A DNA stretch of 64,000 nt from Streptomyces candidus (GCF_014207445.1 NZ_JACHEM010000006.1:186001-250000), one strand, 5' to 3'; shown: positions 11,528 to 24,768, counted from the stretch's first letter. Notes: generated by a model from the sequence alone, not told the origin. A program made the numbers and translations.

Positions 11528-12496
11528 TCACCTCTCCCGCCCTCCCGGCGTGGCCCCGGGCGTCCGGGGTGCGCTGTCGGCGGCGTGCTTGCGGATTTCC
11601 GCAGCGAGGACGGGCCAGGCGGGTTCGGGCAGTTCGTGGCCGACGTCGGGCAGCACGAGCAGGCGAGCGCCCGGGATGCGGGCGGCGACGACCCTGCCCG
11701 CACGGAGCTTGATGAGCGGGTCGTCCGCGCCGTGGAGCACGAGGGTCGGCCGGGCGACGGCGCTGATCGGCGGGCCGTGCCAGCGCGCGCCGATCTGCCG
11801 GCTCTGGGCCTGTTGGTCGTGGATGCCCCGGTCCGCGTTGCCCTCGGCGGCGGCGCGGGCCGCCCGCTCGTCGAAGGGGCGGTGCGGGGAGGCGAGGAGG
11901 CGGGACACGGCGACGCCCGCCTCGATCGTCCCTTCGCGCGTGTCGGGAAACTTCAGGCGGGCGAACTTCGCCAGGGTGCCCAGCCGTACGTACCGCAGCG
12001 CCCGCAGCCCGGCGACGTCGCCGGGGACGGCACTCACGGTGGTGAGCGTACGGACGCGGTCCGGGTGCCGCAGAGCGACGCGTTGGACGACGGCGCCGCC
12101 GAGCGAGACGCCCACCAGGTGCGCGGACCTCCAGCCCAGGTCGTTCATGACGGCGACCGCGTCGTCCGCCATGTCCTCGGCCGTGTACGGGGCAAGGCCG
12201 CGGCCGGAGCCTTTGGCGAGCAGTGCGGAGATCGGGTTGCGGGCGGCGGTCGGCGATGGCGGCAGGTGGGTCGACTCGCCGCCGTCGCGCTGGTCGTACC
12301 GGGCGACGGCGAAGCCCTCCGCGGCGAGCATCCGGCACAACCCGTCCGGTACCCAGTGGCGGTTGGCGCCGAGGCCGGTGGCGATGAGCAGCGGCTCGCC
12401 GTCCGCGCCTTCGGCCAGGGCGTCGAACGCGACCCGGACGGGGCCGTTCTCGGCGAAGCGGGTGGGACCCCAGAGGGGGGCGGGGGACGTGGACAT
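11528..12496 (-). CDS. Alpha/beta-fold hydrolase
   Basis: 322-residue cytosolic hydrolase. The nucleophile elbow GVSLGG (~residue 130), acid GADDPL and base DVGHELP form a complete catalytic triad, and ARYDQRDGGES near 65 matches the subgroup of aromatic-polyketide-methylesterase/proline-iminopeptidase-like hydrolases. Substrate not predictable. A good ribosome site (AGGGAGGT) precedes ATG 12496. It is divergent from a TetR gene across a 92-base gap holding a palindrome, which suggests that TetR represses it. Confidence 0.85.
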   Translation of the reverse strand: MSTSPAPLWGPTRFAENGPVRVAFDALAEGADGEPLLIATGLGANRHWVPDGLCRMLAAEGFAVARYDQRDGGESTHLPPSPTAARNPISALLAKGSGRGLAPYTAEDMADDAVAVMNDLGWRSAHLVGVSLGGAVVQRVALRHPDRVRTLTTVSAVPGDVAGLRALRYVRLGTLAKFARLKFPDTREGTIEAGVAVSRLLASPHRPFDERAARAAAEGNADRGIHDQQAQSRQIGARWHGPPISAVARPTLVLHGADDPLIKLRAGRVVAARIPGARLLVLPDVGHELPEPAWPVLAAEIRKHAADSAPRTPGATPGGRER

Positions 12497-12511
12497 CGGG
12501 ACCTCCCTGTT

Positions 12512-12532
12512 ACTGCGATCGGTGTTCGCAGT
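12512..12532. promoter_or_regulatory. TetR-type operator between divergent genes
   Basis: Perfect inverted repeat ACTGCGA-N7-TCGCAGT. TATAGT at 12535-12540 is a plus-strand -10 for the TetR gene, so the palindrome lies over its spacer/-35 and also just upstream of the hydrolase ribosome site. Size and position fit a TetR-family operator controlling both genes. Confidence 0.7.
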
Positions 12533-12588
12533 TTTATAGTAGGGGCGCGCACCCTGAACGGGGAAGGCCGGAAGGGCGGAACGGGCGG

Positions 12589-13335
12589 GTGGACGAGGTG
12601 ACGCAGCAGCCGGTCAGTGTGTGGATGCGCCCCGAGCGCGGAGCGCGGGGCCCGGCCGCCGGGCACAGCCGTACGGAACTGGCGGCGGCGGCCGTCGCCC
12701 TCGCGGACCGGGAGGGACTCGCGGCGGTGTCGATGCGCCGGATCGCCCGCGAGTTGGGTGTGGGGCAGTCGTCCCTCTACCGCTATCTCGCCGGGCGCGA
12801 CGATCTGCTCGACCTCATGACGGACCGGGTGACAGGCGAAACCGACCTGAGTGTCCCTCTGTCCGGTGACCCCGCCGAGGATCTGCTGGGCCTGGCGGAC
12901 CGCACCAGGGCCGTCCTGCTGCGGCACCGCTGGCTGGCCGACGTGCCACCGGAGCCGCTCCGGCTCGGGCCGTGCGGGCTGGCGTACCTGGAGTACGCGC
13001 TGCGGGCCCTCGCGCCGGCCGGGCTGCCGGGGCCGGTTCAGCTGGAGGTGGTCGCCGTGATGAACGCGCTGGTCGCGCAGTTCGCGCGTACGGAACAGCA
13101 GGACCCCGTACCGGACGCCGGACGGCGGGCGGCACAGGCGGCGTACCTCAGCAGTGCAGCCGCCGGAGGGGAGCACCCGCACCTGGCGGCCGCACTGGCC
13201 GGGCAGATCGGGCAGGCCGGGCAGGCCGACGCCGCGCAGGCGACGACGGAGGCCGCCGGCGTCGGGGCGGCGGTGTTCCGGCGGACGATGCGCCGGGTGC
13301 TCGACGCGCTCGTGCTGCCCCGGGGCGCCCGCTGA
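12589..13335 (+). CDS. TetR-family transcriptional regulator
   Basis: 248 residues. The HTH lies at about residues 28-72 (RTELAAAAVALADREGLAAVSMRRIARELGVGQSSLYRYLAGRDDLLDLM), followed by a TetR_C_1-like ligand domain similar to those of TetR/ActII-type repressors. GTG 12589 is used; an in-frame GTG at 12598 is an alternative. Divergent from the alpha/beta-hydrolase with a 7-7-7 palindrome between them. The C-terminal region has an Ala/Gln-rich run (GQIGQAGQADAAQA), possibly low-complexity expansion. Confidence 0.87.
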   Translation: MDEVTQQPVSVWMRPERGARGPAAGHSRTELAAAAVALADREGLAAVSMRRIARELGVGQSSLYRYLAGRDDLLDLMTDRVTGETDLSVPLSGDPAEDLLGLADRTRAVLLRHRWLADVPPEPLRLGPCGLAYLEYALRALAPAGLPGPVQLEVVAVMNALVAQFARTEQQDPVPDAGRRAAQAAYLSSAAAGGEHPHLAAALAGQIGQAGQADAAQATTEAAGVGAAVFRRTMRRVLDALVLPRGAR

Positions 13336-13410
13336 GAGCGCCCGCACTGCATCCCGGCCGCTGGCGCAGTCGGCGGGCGGGGCCGCGCCCCGTACCTTCG
13401 TAGCCCCTGG

Positions 13411-13575
13411 CCGGCAGGGCCCCCGTAGCCCCCTTGGGCGGCGGGACCTCCCCACCCCCCATAGCCCCCCTTTTGGGCGGCGGGGCCGCCCCCGGGGGCG
13501 GAACGGGCGGGCAAGGGGGCGGCCCACCGGACGGTGCACCCTCCACCCCGCCCCACGCCCCGCCGTCCCCCGCCC
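13411..13575 (+). repeat. GC-rich dispersed intergenic repeat, copy A
   Basis: Between the TetR gene and icd lies a C/G-rich block sharing long stretches with 22300-22500 in opposite orientation. The shared core is TTGGGCGGCGGGGCCGCC, then CGGAACGGGCGGGCAAGG, GGCGGCCC, CCGG and GGTGCACCC. This copy also carries an extra unit: (C)(G/A)TAGCCCCC-CTTGGGCGGCGGG occurs twice (about 13429-13452 and 13460-13485). There is no credible gene in 13336-13597. Confidence 0.75.
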
Positions 13576-13597
13576 GCCTCGCCGCCACCCCGCAACG

Positions 13598-13642
13598 AAA
13601 AAAGGGCTGCCCCGGCCGGTGGAATACCGGCCGGGGCAGCCC
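13598..13642 (-). terminator. Intrinsic terminator of icd
   Basis: Perfect 17-bp stem (13604-13620 with 13626-13642) and a 5-base loop, followed on the minus strand by six Ts (13598-13603). This is the most canonical rho-independent terminator in the window. Confidence 0.95.
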
Positions 13643-13675
13643 CGTCCCACAGTTGCGTCTACGACTGACGATGCG

Positions 13676-18447
<4,772 letters not shown>

Positions 18448-18489
18448 CCACTGAGTTGATCACTGCGGCACCGCGCACCCGGAGACCTC

Positions 18490-18969
18490 ATGACGGAACA
18501 GAGCGAACTCGTCCACCTGCGTCGCTGCGTACAGCTCGCGTCGGAGGCCCTGGCGGCGGGCCACCAGCCGTTCGGTTCGGTGCTCGTCGGCGGCGATGGC
18601 ACCGTGCTCGCCGAGGATCACAACCGGGTCGGCGGCGGCGATGCCACCCAGCACCCCGAGTTCGCGCTCGCCCGCTGGGCGGCCGCGCACCTGACGCCCG
18701 AGGAGCGGCGGGCCGCGACCGTCTACACGTCCAGCGAGCACTGCACCATGTGCGCCGCCGCCCACGGCTGGGTCGGGCTGGGCCGTATCTCGTACGCCAG
18801 CTCCTCCGAGCAGCTGATGGGGTGGCTGGGCGAGTGGGGCGCGGAGAAGCCGCCCGTGACGATTCTCCCCGTGCACCGGGTGGTGCCGGGCATCGTGGTG
18901 GAGGGGCCGGCGCCGGAGCTGGAGGAGGAGATCCGGGGGTTGTTCCGCAGGATGCTGGACGGGGAGTAG
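18490..18969 (+). CDS. Nucleoside deaminase-like (CDA/TadA fold)
   Basis: 159-residue zinc hydrolase of the cytidine/deoxycytidylate deaminase superfamily. Zinc ligands and proton shuttle are HPEFAL (His-x-Glu, ~residue 57) and EHCTMC (~residue 84); the usual PCxxC is here HCxxC. The pattern and C-terminal region resemble guanine-deaminase/TadA-like nucleoside deaminases more than tRNA-specific TadA. Good ribosome site (CGGAGACCTC) before ATG 18490. Divergent from the fusion gene. Substrate unknown. Confidence 0.82.
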   Translation: MTEQSELVHLRRCVQLASEALAAGHQPFGSVLVGGDGTVLAEDHNRVGGGDATQHPEFALARWAAAHLTPEERRAATVYTSSEHCTMCAAAHGWVGLGRISYASSSEQLMGWLGEWGAEKPPVTILPVHRVVPGIVVEGPAPELEEEIRGLFRRMLDGE

Positions 18970-19082
18970 GCTCCGGGCGCTGCGTTCCGGCCGAGGAGGG
19001 GCACGGCACCTGCGAGTGTCTGCTCCGGCCGGTGGGCGCGGTCGGCGACCGGTCCCGCACCACGGCCACCCAAGGCGCGCCG

Positions 19083-19280
19083 CTACTGTCCCGGCCCCTG
19101 CCGTCCCCGTACCACCGTGTCCGGCCCCGGCGACATCACCGTCTCGTGCCCGTCCTCGAACCGCACCCGGTACGGCGGCGCCCCGTTGGGGCCCAGTACC
19201 TCGACGATCACTGCGACACGGGCCCCCCGGCCCACGACCCGGCCGTGCGTCAGCAACTGGTCGCCCACGTTCGCTCGCAT
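19083..19280 (-). CDS. DUF1918 small protein
   Basis: 65 residues with the DUF1918 core (VGDQLLTHGRVVG, VAVIVEVLG, PPYRVRFEDGHETVMSPGPD), an SH3-like small barrel found in many actinobacteria. No function is established. ATG 19280 is preceded by GGGAGGTT at 8 bases. TAGACT on the minus strand (19329-19334) could be its -10. Stands alone between the deaminase and EamA genes. Confidence 0.85.
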   Translation of the reverse strand: MRANVGDQLLTHGRVVGRGARVAVIVEVLGPNGAPPYRVRFEDGHETVMSPGPDTVVRGRQGPGQ

Positions 19281-19375
19281 CGCGACTGAACCTCCCGAGG
19301 TCGCCCCAAGGCCACTCCTGCCGGTACAAGTCTAGGGCGCAGCAAGGGAGTTGACCCCTTCCGGGACGTCCGTCC

Positions 19376-20341
19376 TCAGCTCCGGGCGCGCTGGGTGACC
19401 GCGATGCACACCAGCACCGCCACCGCCGCCACCGGGGCCGCCACCGGCAGCACCTCACCCAGCAGGAGCACCGACCACACCAGCGTCAACAGGGGCTGTG
19501 CCAGTTGGAGTTGACTGGCCCGCGCCACTCCGATCGCCGCCATCCCCCGGTACCAGACCAGCAGCCCCAGGAACTGCGAGCCCACCGCCACCCATAGCAG
19601 CCCGACCACCCCGTGCACCGTCCACCGCACCGGCTCGGAGGTCAGCGCCACGGCCGCCGCGGGTACGGCCACCGGGAGACACATGACGAGCGCCCACCCG
19701 ATGACCTGCCAGCCCGGCATCTCGCGCGCCAGCCGGCCGCCCTCGGTGTAACCGGCCGCACACACCACCAGCGCGCCGAACAGGCAGAGGTCGGCCGCCG
19801 AGAGGACGCCGCCGCTCTGCTGCACCGTGAAACCGATGACGACCGCCGCCCCGGCGAGCGCGGCCGCCCAGAAGGCGCGCGAGGGCCGGTTTCCCGTACG
19901 TACGGCGGAGAAGACGGCCGTGGTCAACGGCAGCAGTCCCACCACCACGGCCGAGTGGGCGGTGGTGGACGTCTGGAGGGCCAGCGTGGTCAGCATCGGG
20001 AAGCCGAGGACGACGCCGAGCCCGACGACCGCCAGTGCGCCCCAGTGCCGCCGGTCCGGCACCGGCACCCGCAGGGCGAGCAGCGCACCGCCCGCGATGA
20101 GCGCGGCGAGCACGCTCCGCACGGCGACCAGGGACCACGGCCCGAACCCTTCGAGCCCCCACGCGGTCGCCGGGAAGGTGAGGGAGAAGCAGAGGATGCC
20201 GAGCGCGGCGAGCAGGGTGCCCTCGCGGGTCCGGGAGGCACCGCCGGCCGGCGCCGGGCCGCTCGGTGGAGTTCTCTCCGCTGACGCCGAACCCTCAACT
20301 GCTATCGAGGGAGCAGTAGTAGCGCTATTCTGTGCTGTCAT
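19376..20341 (-). CDS. EamA/DMT-family exporter
   Basis: 321-residue inner-membrane protein with about 10 transmembrane helices in two five-helix EamA halves (first helix ~44-63, last ~295-315) after a ~40-residue Pro/Ser-rich cytosolic N-terminus. Such proteins usually export amino acids or metabolites. ATG 20339-20341 overlaps the ATG of the divergent MocR gene by 2 bases. The minus-strand -10 TACGCT would then lie inside the MocR coding sequence, 5 bases before this ATG, implying a leaderless transcript. Regulation by the MocR neighbour is inferred. Confidence 0.87.
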   Translation of the reverse strand: MTAQNSATTAPSIAVEGSASAERTPPSGPAPAGGASRTREGTLLAALGILCFSLTFPATAWGLEGFGPWSLVAVRSVLAALIAGGALLALRVPVPDRRHWGALAVVGLGVVLGFPMLTTLALQTSTTAHSAVVVGLLPLTTAVFSAVRTGNRPSRAFWAAALAGAAVVIGFTVQQSGGVLSAADLCLFGALVVCAAGYTEGGRLAREMPGWQVIGWALVMCLPVAVPAAAVALTSEPVRWTVHGVVGLLWVAVGSQFLGLLVWYRGMAAIGVARASQLQLAQPLLTLVWSVLLLGEVLPVAAPVAAVAVLVCIAVTQRARS

Positions 20342-20355
20342 GCACGAGCGTAGCA
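20325..20355. promoter_or_regulatory. Interlocked divergent leaderless promoters
   Basis: Plus strand: TATTCT (20325-20330) lies 9 bases before ATG 20340. Minus strand: TACGCT lies 5 bases before ATG 20341. The two start codons share the palindrome CATG (20339-20342). Each promoter therefore lies in the neighbour's coding sequence. Confidence 0.5.
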
Positions 20356-21776
20356 GCGTCTCCGAACTGGCAGAAGTCCTCCGTGCGGATCTCGACCGCT
20401 ACTCCCCCGGAGGAAAGCTGCCGTCGAGCCGCGCCCTGGTCGAGCGGTACCGCGTCAGCCCCGTCACCGTTTCCCGGGCGCTGGCCAAGCTCGCCGCCGA
20501 GGGGCTGGTGGTGACCCGGCCAGGGGCGGGGGCCTTCCGGGCGGAGCCCCGTACGTCCGCCCCGGCCCCCGGGGACACGTCCTGGCAGGAGGTGTCCCTG
20601 AGCGCCGACGGGGCGACCGACCTCGTCCCGCGCTCCGTCGACGCGTCCGGCCTGCTGGCGACCCTGACCGCCCCTGCCGCCGGAGTCGTCGAGTTCAACG
20701 GCGGCTACCTGCACGCCTCGCTCCAGCCGGAGCGGGCGATGGCCGCCGCCCTGGCCCGTGCGGGCAGGCGGCCCGGGGCGTGGGGCCGGCCGCCCACCGA
20801 CGGCATTCCCGAGCTGCGCGAATGGTTCGCCCGGGGCATCGGCGGGGCGATCACCGCCGCCGACGTGCTGATCGCCTCGGGCGGGCAGAGCGCGCTGACG
20901 ACCACCCTGCGCGCACTCGCCCCGCCCGGCGCCCCGGTGCTGGTCGAGTCGCCTACGTACCCGGGATTGCTCGCCATCGCCCGTGCCGCGGGGCTGCGGC
21001 CGGTACCCGTGCCGGTGGACCGTGACGGGGTGCGCCCGGAACTCCTCGAAGCCGCGTTCCGGGCGACCGGCGCCCGCGTCTTCGTCTGCCAGCCCCTCTT
21101 CCAGAACCCCACCGGCGCGGTCCTCTCCGCCGGACGGCGTCCCGAAGTGCTGCGGATCGCCCGCGCCGCCGGGGCCTTCGTCGTCGAGGACGACTTCGTG
21201 CGCCGCCTCGCCCACGAGGACGCGGGCCCGTTGCCGCGCCCGCTGGCCGCCGACGACCACGACGGGGTCGTCGTCCACGTCTGCTCGCTCACCAAAGCCA
21301 CCTCGCCGAGCTTCCGCGTCTGCGCCCTGGCCGCGCGCGGACCGGCCCTCGAACGACTCCGCGCCATCCAGGTCGTCGAGAACTTCTTCGTACCGCGCCC
21401 CCTCCAGGAAGCCGCCACGGAGCTCGTCGGCACGGTCGCCTGGGCACGCCATCTCCGTACCGTGGCAAGCGAGTTGAAGCTGCGACGCGACACCGCGACG
21501 GCGGCCCTGCGCCTGCACCTCCCCCAACTGGCCCTGCCTCACGTCCCGTCCGGCGGCTACCACCTGTGGCTGCGGCTGCCCGACGGCACGGACGAGACCG
21601 CCGTGGTCGCCGCCGCGCTGCGCGCCGGGGTCGCCGTCGCTCCCGGCCGCCCCTACTTCAGCGCGGAGCCCCCCGCCGGGCATCTGCGCCTCAGCTTCGC
21701 CGCGGTGGCGAGCACCGCGGAGATCACCGAGGGGATACGGAGGCTGCGCACCGCCTTCGACGGACCGGCCGGGTGA
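20340..21776 (+). CDS. MocR-type GntR-aminotransferase regulator
   Basis: 478 residues. An N-terminal winged helix of GntR type (~residues 4-70: LAEVLRADLDRY, LPSSRALVERYRVSPVTVSRALAKLAAEGLV) is linked to a fold-type-I aminotransferase-like domain. The PLP lysine is in CSLTKATSPSFR, and QNPTG-like QPLFQNPTGA is present. MocR proteins use PLP or an aldimine to switch an adjacent promoter, frequently of transporter or PLP-metabolism genes. The divergent EamA exporter is the obvious target. ATG 20340 is used; no ribosome site precedes it. Confidence 0.9.
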   Translation: MHERSSVSELAEVLRADLDRYSPGGKLPSSRALVERYRVSPVTVSRALAKLAAEGLVVTRPGAGAFRAEPRTSAPAPGDTSWQEVSLSADGATDLVPRSVDASGLLATLTAPAAGVVEFNGGYLHASLQPERAMAAALARAGRRPGAWGRPPTDGIPELREWFARGIGGAITAADVLIASGGQSALTTTLRALAPPGAPVLVESPTYPGLLAIARAAGLRPVPVPVDRDGVRPELLEAAFRATGARVFVCQPLFQNPTGAVLSAGRRPEVLRIARAAGAFVVEDDFVRRLAHEDAGPLPRPLAADDHDGVVVHVCSLTKATSPSFRVCALAARGPALERLRAIQVVENFFVPRPLQEAATELVGTVAWARHLRTVASELKLRRDTATAALRLHLPQLALPHVPSGGYHLWLRLPDGTDETAVVAAALRAGVAVAPGRPYFSAEPPAGHLRLSFAAVASTAEITEGIRRLRTAFDGPAG

Positions 21777-21785
21777 GCCGCGCAC

Positions 21786-22256
21786 TCACCGCAGGCGTAC
21801 GTCCACTCCGTGGTCGCGGAGCACGTCGAGCGCGGAGTCGAAGTACGCCATCAGGTGGGTGCGGGCGGTATCGGAGTCCGGCCAGTCGAGCGTGAACGGG
21901 GTGGCGGCGCCGAAGCCACCGCGCAGGCAGTCGTTGAGGGCGTCCAGATCGGCCCCGAAGTAGCCGCCGGGGCCGTTCACCGCCTCGCCGAGGGCGAGGA
22001 AGAGGGCGGACCGGTCGGTGATGTACCGGCCGGCGAGGGTGTGAACGGCGCCGGCCGGGGTGTCCGGGGCGACGTCCGTCCGGGAGAAGTACTGCTCCCG
22101 GACGGCGACGAGCCAGCGGTGACGCCCTTCGGCGTCGAGGGGGGCCCAGGCGCTGGAGCGGGTGAGGGTGCGGAGGTCCGGAATCTCGGGGGCGTCAGGG
22201 ACGCCTGGGACCTTGGCGTCGGGGGCGCTGGGGAGGTGTGGGGGGTGGTCGCTCAT
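21786..22256 (-). CDS. Barstar-family protein
   Basis: 156 residues. The C-terminal ~85 residues (ALFLALGEAVNGPGGYFGADLDALNDCLRGGFG, TLDWPDSDTAR) match the barstar fold, the ribonuclease-inhibitor family. The N-terminal ~30 residues are Pro-rich and probably disordered. No barnase-like ribonuclease is encoded nearby, so it is not an obvious toxin-antitoxin pair. Its stop lies 9 bases from the convergent MocR gene's stop. A weak GAAGG precedes the ATG. Confidence 0.75.
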   Translation of the reverse strand: MSDHPPHLPSAPDAKVPGVPDAPEIPDLRTLTRSSAWAPLDAEGRHRWLVAVREQYFSRTDVAPDTPAGAVHTLAGRYITDRSALFLALGEAVNGPGGYFGADLDALNDCLRGGFGAATPFTLDWPDSDTARTHLMAYFDSALDVLRDHGVDVRLR

Positions 22257-22299
22257 GGGGGCCTTCTGCGGGTGGGGGCGGGGGGTGGTCTGTGTATGG

Positions 22300-22500
22300 G
22301 GAGGGGGCGGGGGAGGCGCGGCGTGGAGGGTGGGGCGCGCGGGAGGGGGCGGGGCATACGTGGGGTGGCGGGGCGTGGGGTGGCGGGTGCACCTCCGGTG
22401 GGGGGCCGCCGCCTTGCCCGCCCGTTCCGCCCCCGGGGGGCGGCGGCCCCGCCGCCCAAGAGTGCTACGGGGGCGGCGGCGCCGACCAAGGGGCTGACGT
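22300..22500 (-). repeat. GC-rich dispersed intergenic repeat, copy B
   Basis: Read on the minus strand this block repeats the core of copy A at 13411-13575: CGTAGCACTCTTGGGCGGCGGGG, CGGAACGGGCGGGCAAGG, GGCGGCCC, CCGG, GGTGCACCCGCCACCCC and CCACGCCCCGCC. The plus strand from 22260 is extremely G-rich. No gene is supported in 22257-22526. Confidence 0.75.
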
Positions 22501-22526
22501 GAGGGCGGCCCCGCCCGGCGAGGGGG

Positions 22527-23735
22527 CTAGTGGTAGTGGTCCTGGACTACGCGTCGCATGGCGCCGATTCGGTCCTCCCGCATCTCGCGTCCCGCGAAGA
22601 ACACGTGTCCCCGCACCTCCGGGTGGGATTTGGCCAGCGTCAGGTGGCGGGACAGTTCCGCCGGGTCCTGCCACGCCGTGCCCTGCGCCGGGTTCCCCGC
22701 CTTGTAGAGCGCCTCCCCCGCGTAGAGGTCGACCGAGGTTCCCCGTACCGTGGCCGCCCACCAGCGCACCAGCTCCGCGTAGTCCGCCGCCTCGAATCCC
22801 ACGTTCCAGTACAGCTGCGGGCAGACGTAGTCGAGCCATCCCTCCCGCACCCACTTCCGCGTGTCCGCGTACAGGTCGTCGTACGTGCCCACGCCCGCCC
22901 GGGTCCGCGATCCCTGCGGGTCCGCCGCCTCGTTGCGCCACACGCCGAACGGGCTGATCCCGAAGCGCACCCCGGGCCGCACCTGCCGGATCCGCTCGCC
23001 CATCTCCCGTACGAGCAGGTCCGTGTTGTGACGGCGCCAGTCCCCCAGCGTGGCGAACCCCGCGCCGTACGCCGCGTAGGCCGCGGAGTCGTCGAAGGTC
23101 TCGCCCTTCACCGGGTACGGGTAGAAGTAGTCGTCCCAGTGGAGGGCGTCCACGTCGTAGCGCCGTACCGCGTCGAGCATCGCGTCCTGCACGAAGCGGC
23201 GGACCTCGGGCAGTCCGGGGTTGTAGTAGAGCTTGCCGCCGTACGGGAGCACCCACCCCGGGTTCGCGCGAGCCGGATGGGACGGTGAGAGCCGGGTGAG
23301 CTCTGTGTGATTCGCCACCCGGTAGGGATTGCACCAGGCGTGCAGTTCCAGGCCCCGCCGGTGGGCCTCTTTTACCGCTGTGCCGAGGGGGTCCCAGCCG
23401 GGGTGCCGGCCCTGTCGGCCGGTGAGGCATTCGGCCCAGGGTTCGTACGGGGAGGGCCACAGCGCGTCGGCGGTCGGGCGCACCTGGAGGATCACCGCGT
23501 TCAGCTTCCGCCGCACCGCCGTGTCGAGGTGAACCAGCAGCTCAGCGCGTTGCTCGGCGGCGGTGAGGCCCTTGCGGGACGGCCAGTCCCGGTTGGCCAC
23601 GGTGGCCAGCCAGACCCCTCGCATGTCCCCCCTTCCGGGCCGGCGGGGAGCCGCCGCCGAGGAGCCCGTCAGGGCCAGTGCGGACAGCGCTCCGAGTGCG
23701 CCCACCAGAATCTGCCTTCGTGCGACATGTCCCAC
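22527..23735 (-). CDS. Secreted GH10-like glycosyl hydrolase (DUF187)
   Basis: 402 residues. The signal region (ARRQILVGALGALSALALTGSSAAA) could be Sec or Tat. The rest is the glycosyl-hydrolase-like family 10/DUF187 TIM barrel: RGVWLATVANRDWP, LNAVILQVRPTADALWPS, LELHAWCNPYR, DALHWDDYFYPYP, RFGISPFGVWRN, WLDYVCPQLYW. Related proteins act on peptidoglycan-like or other glycans; the substrate is unknown. GTG 23735 is chosen because GAGGAG lies 7 bases upstream. The longer frame to 24041 lacks a ribosome site and would run into the next gene. Confidence 0.88.
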   Translation of the reverse strand: MGHVARRQILVGALGALSALALTGSSAAAPRRPGRGDMRGVWLATVANRDWPSRKGLTAAEQRAELLVHLDTAVRRKLNAVILQVRPTADALWPSPYEPWAECLTGRQGRHPGWDPLGTAVKEAHRRGLELHAWCNPYRVANHTELTRLSPSHPARANPGWVLPYGGKLYYNPGLPEVRRFVQDAMLDAVRRYDVDALHWDDYFYPYPVKGETFDDSAAYAAYGAGFATLGDWRRHNTDLLVREMGERIRQVRPGVRFGISPFGVWRNEAADPQGSRTRAGVGTYDDLYADTRKWVREGWLDYVCPQLYWNVGFEAADYAELVRWWAATVRGTSVDLYAGEALYKAGNPAQGTAWQDPAELSRHLTLAKSHPEVRGHVFFAGREMREDRIGAMRRVVQDHYH

Positions 23736-23907
23736 AAAAAAGCTCCTCACCGTGCCGGTTCCGCTGCTCGTTCCCGCACAGCATGCCCGCCCCACCGCCG
23801 CACTGCCGCCCGGGCGCGGAGTAACGTCAGGGGGTCGGGGCGGGCCGACGGAGACACCGGGGGGCCCGCCGAACCGTAGAGCGTGAACGTAGAGCGAAAG
23901 GCACGAT

Positions 23908-24768
23908 GTGACCGACATCGAACGCGTCGGAGTGGTGGGCTGCGGCCAGATGGGCGCGGGTATCGCGGAGGTGTGCGCCCGCAGCGGCCTTGAGGTCAAG
24001 GTCGCCGAGACCACGGGCGAGGCCCTGGAGATCGGCCGCACGCGCCTCTACAACTCCCTCTCGAAGGCCGCCGAACGCGGCAAGATCACCGAGGAGGAGC
24101 GCGACGCGACGCTGGAGCGCCTGAGCTTCACCACCGACCTCGGCGAGTTCGCCGACCGCGACCTCGTCATCGAGGCCGTGGTGGAGAACGAGCAGGTCAA
24201 GACGGAGATCTTCCAGGTTCTGGACCAGGTGGTGACCCGCCCGGACGCGATCCTGGCCTCGAACACCTCTTCCATCCCGCTGGTGAAGCTGGCCGTCGCC
24301 ACGTCCCGCCCGGACGCCGTCATCGGTATCCACTTCTTCAACCCGGCCCCCGTGCAGAAGCTCGTCGAGCTGATTCCGGCCCTCACCACCTCCGAGGGCA
24401 CCATCAGCCGGGCGCACGCCATGGTGGAGAAGGTTCTCGGCAAGCACGCGATCCGCGCCCAGGACCGGTCGGGCTTCGTGGTGAACGCGCTGCTCATCCC
24501 GTACCTGCTCTCCGCGATCCGGATGTTCGAGTCGGGCATCGCGTCCCGCGAGGACATCGACAACGGCATGGAGCTGGGCTGCGCCCACCCGATGGGACCG
24601 CTGAAGCTCGCGGACCTCATCGGCCTGGACACGGTCGCGTCCGTGGCGGACTCGATGTACATGGAGTACAAGGAGCCGCTGTACGCCGCTCCGCCGCTGC
24701 TCCAGCGGATGGTGGACGCCGGGCGGCTCGGCCGCAAAACGGGCTCGGGTTTCTACCCGTACGGCTGA
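23908..24768 (+). CDS. 3-hydroxybutyryl-CoA dehydrogenase
   Basis: 286-residue NAD-dependent enzyme. The Rossmann motif VGVVGCGQMGAGIAEVCA is at residues 7-24. The catalytic His is in GIHFFNPAP, with NTSSIP before it. The C-terminal dimer domain carries GFVVNALLIPYL and HPMGPLKLADLIGLD. It interconverts acetoacetyl-CoA and 3-hydroxybutyryl-CoA, in butyryl/ethylmalonyl-CoA metabolism or beta-oxidation. GTG 23908 follows GAAAGG. A 9-base motif CGTAGAGCG occurs twice upstream (23875 and 23888). Monocistronic. Confidence 0.95.
   Translation: MTDIERVGVVGCGQMGAGIAEVCARSGLEVKVAETTGEALEIGRTRLYNSLSKAAERGKITEEERDATLERLSFTTDLGEFADRDLVIEAVVENEQVKTEIFQVLDQVVTRPDAILASNTSSIPLVKLAVATSRPDAVIGIHFFNPAPVQKLVELIPALTTSEGTISRAHAMVEKVLGKHAIRAQDRSGFVVNALLIPYLLSAIRMFESGIASREDIDNGMELGCAHPMGPLKLADLIGLDTVASVADSMYMEYKEPLYAAPPLLQRMVDAGRLGRKTGSGFYPYG

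Noticed and set aside
21786..22256. Barnase-barstar toxin-antitoxin pair
   Set aside because: Only the barstar-like gene is present; neighbours are a MocR regulator and a glycosidase.
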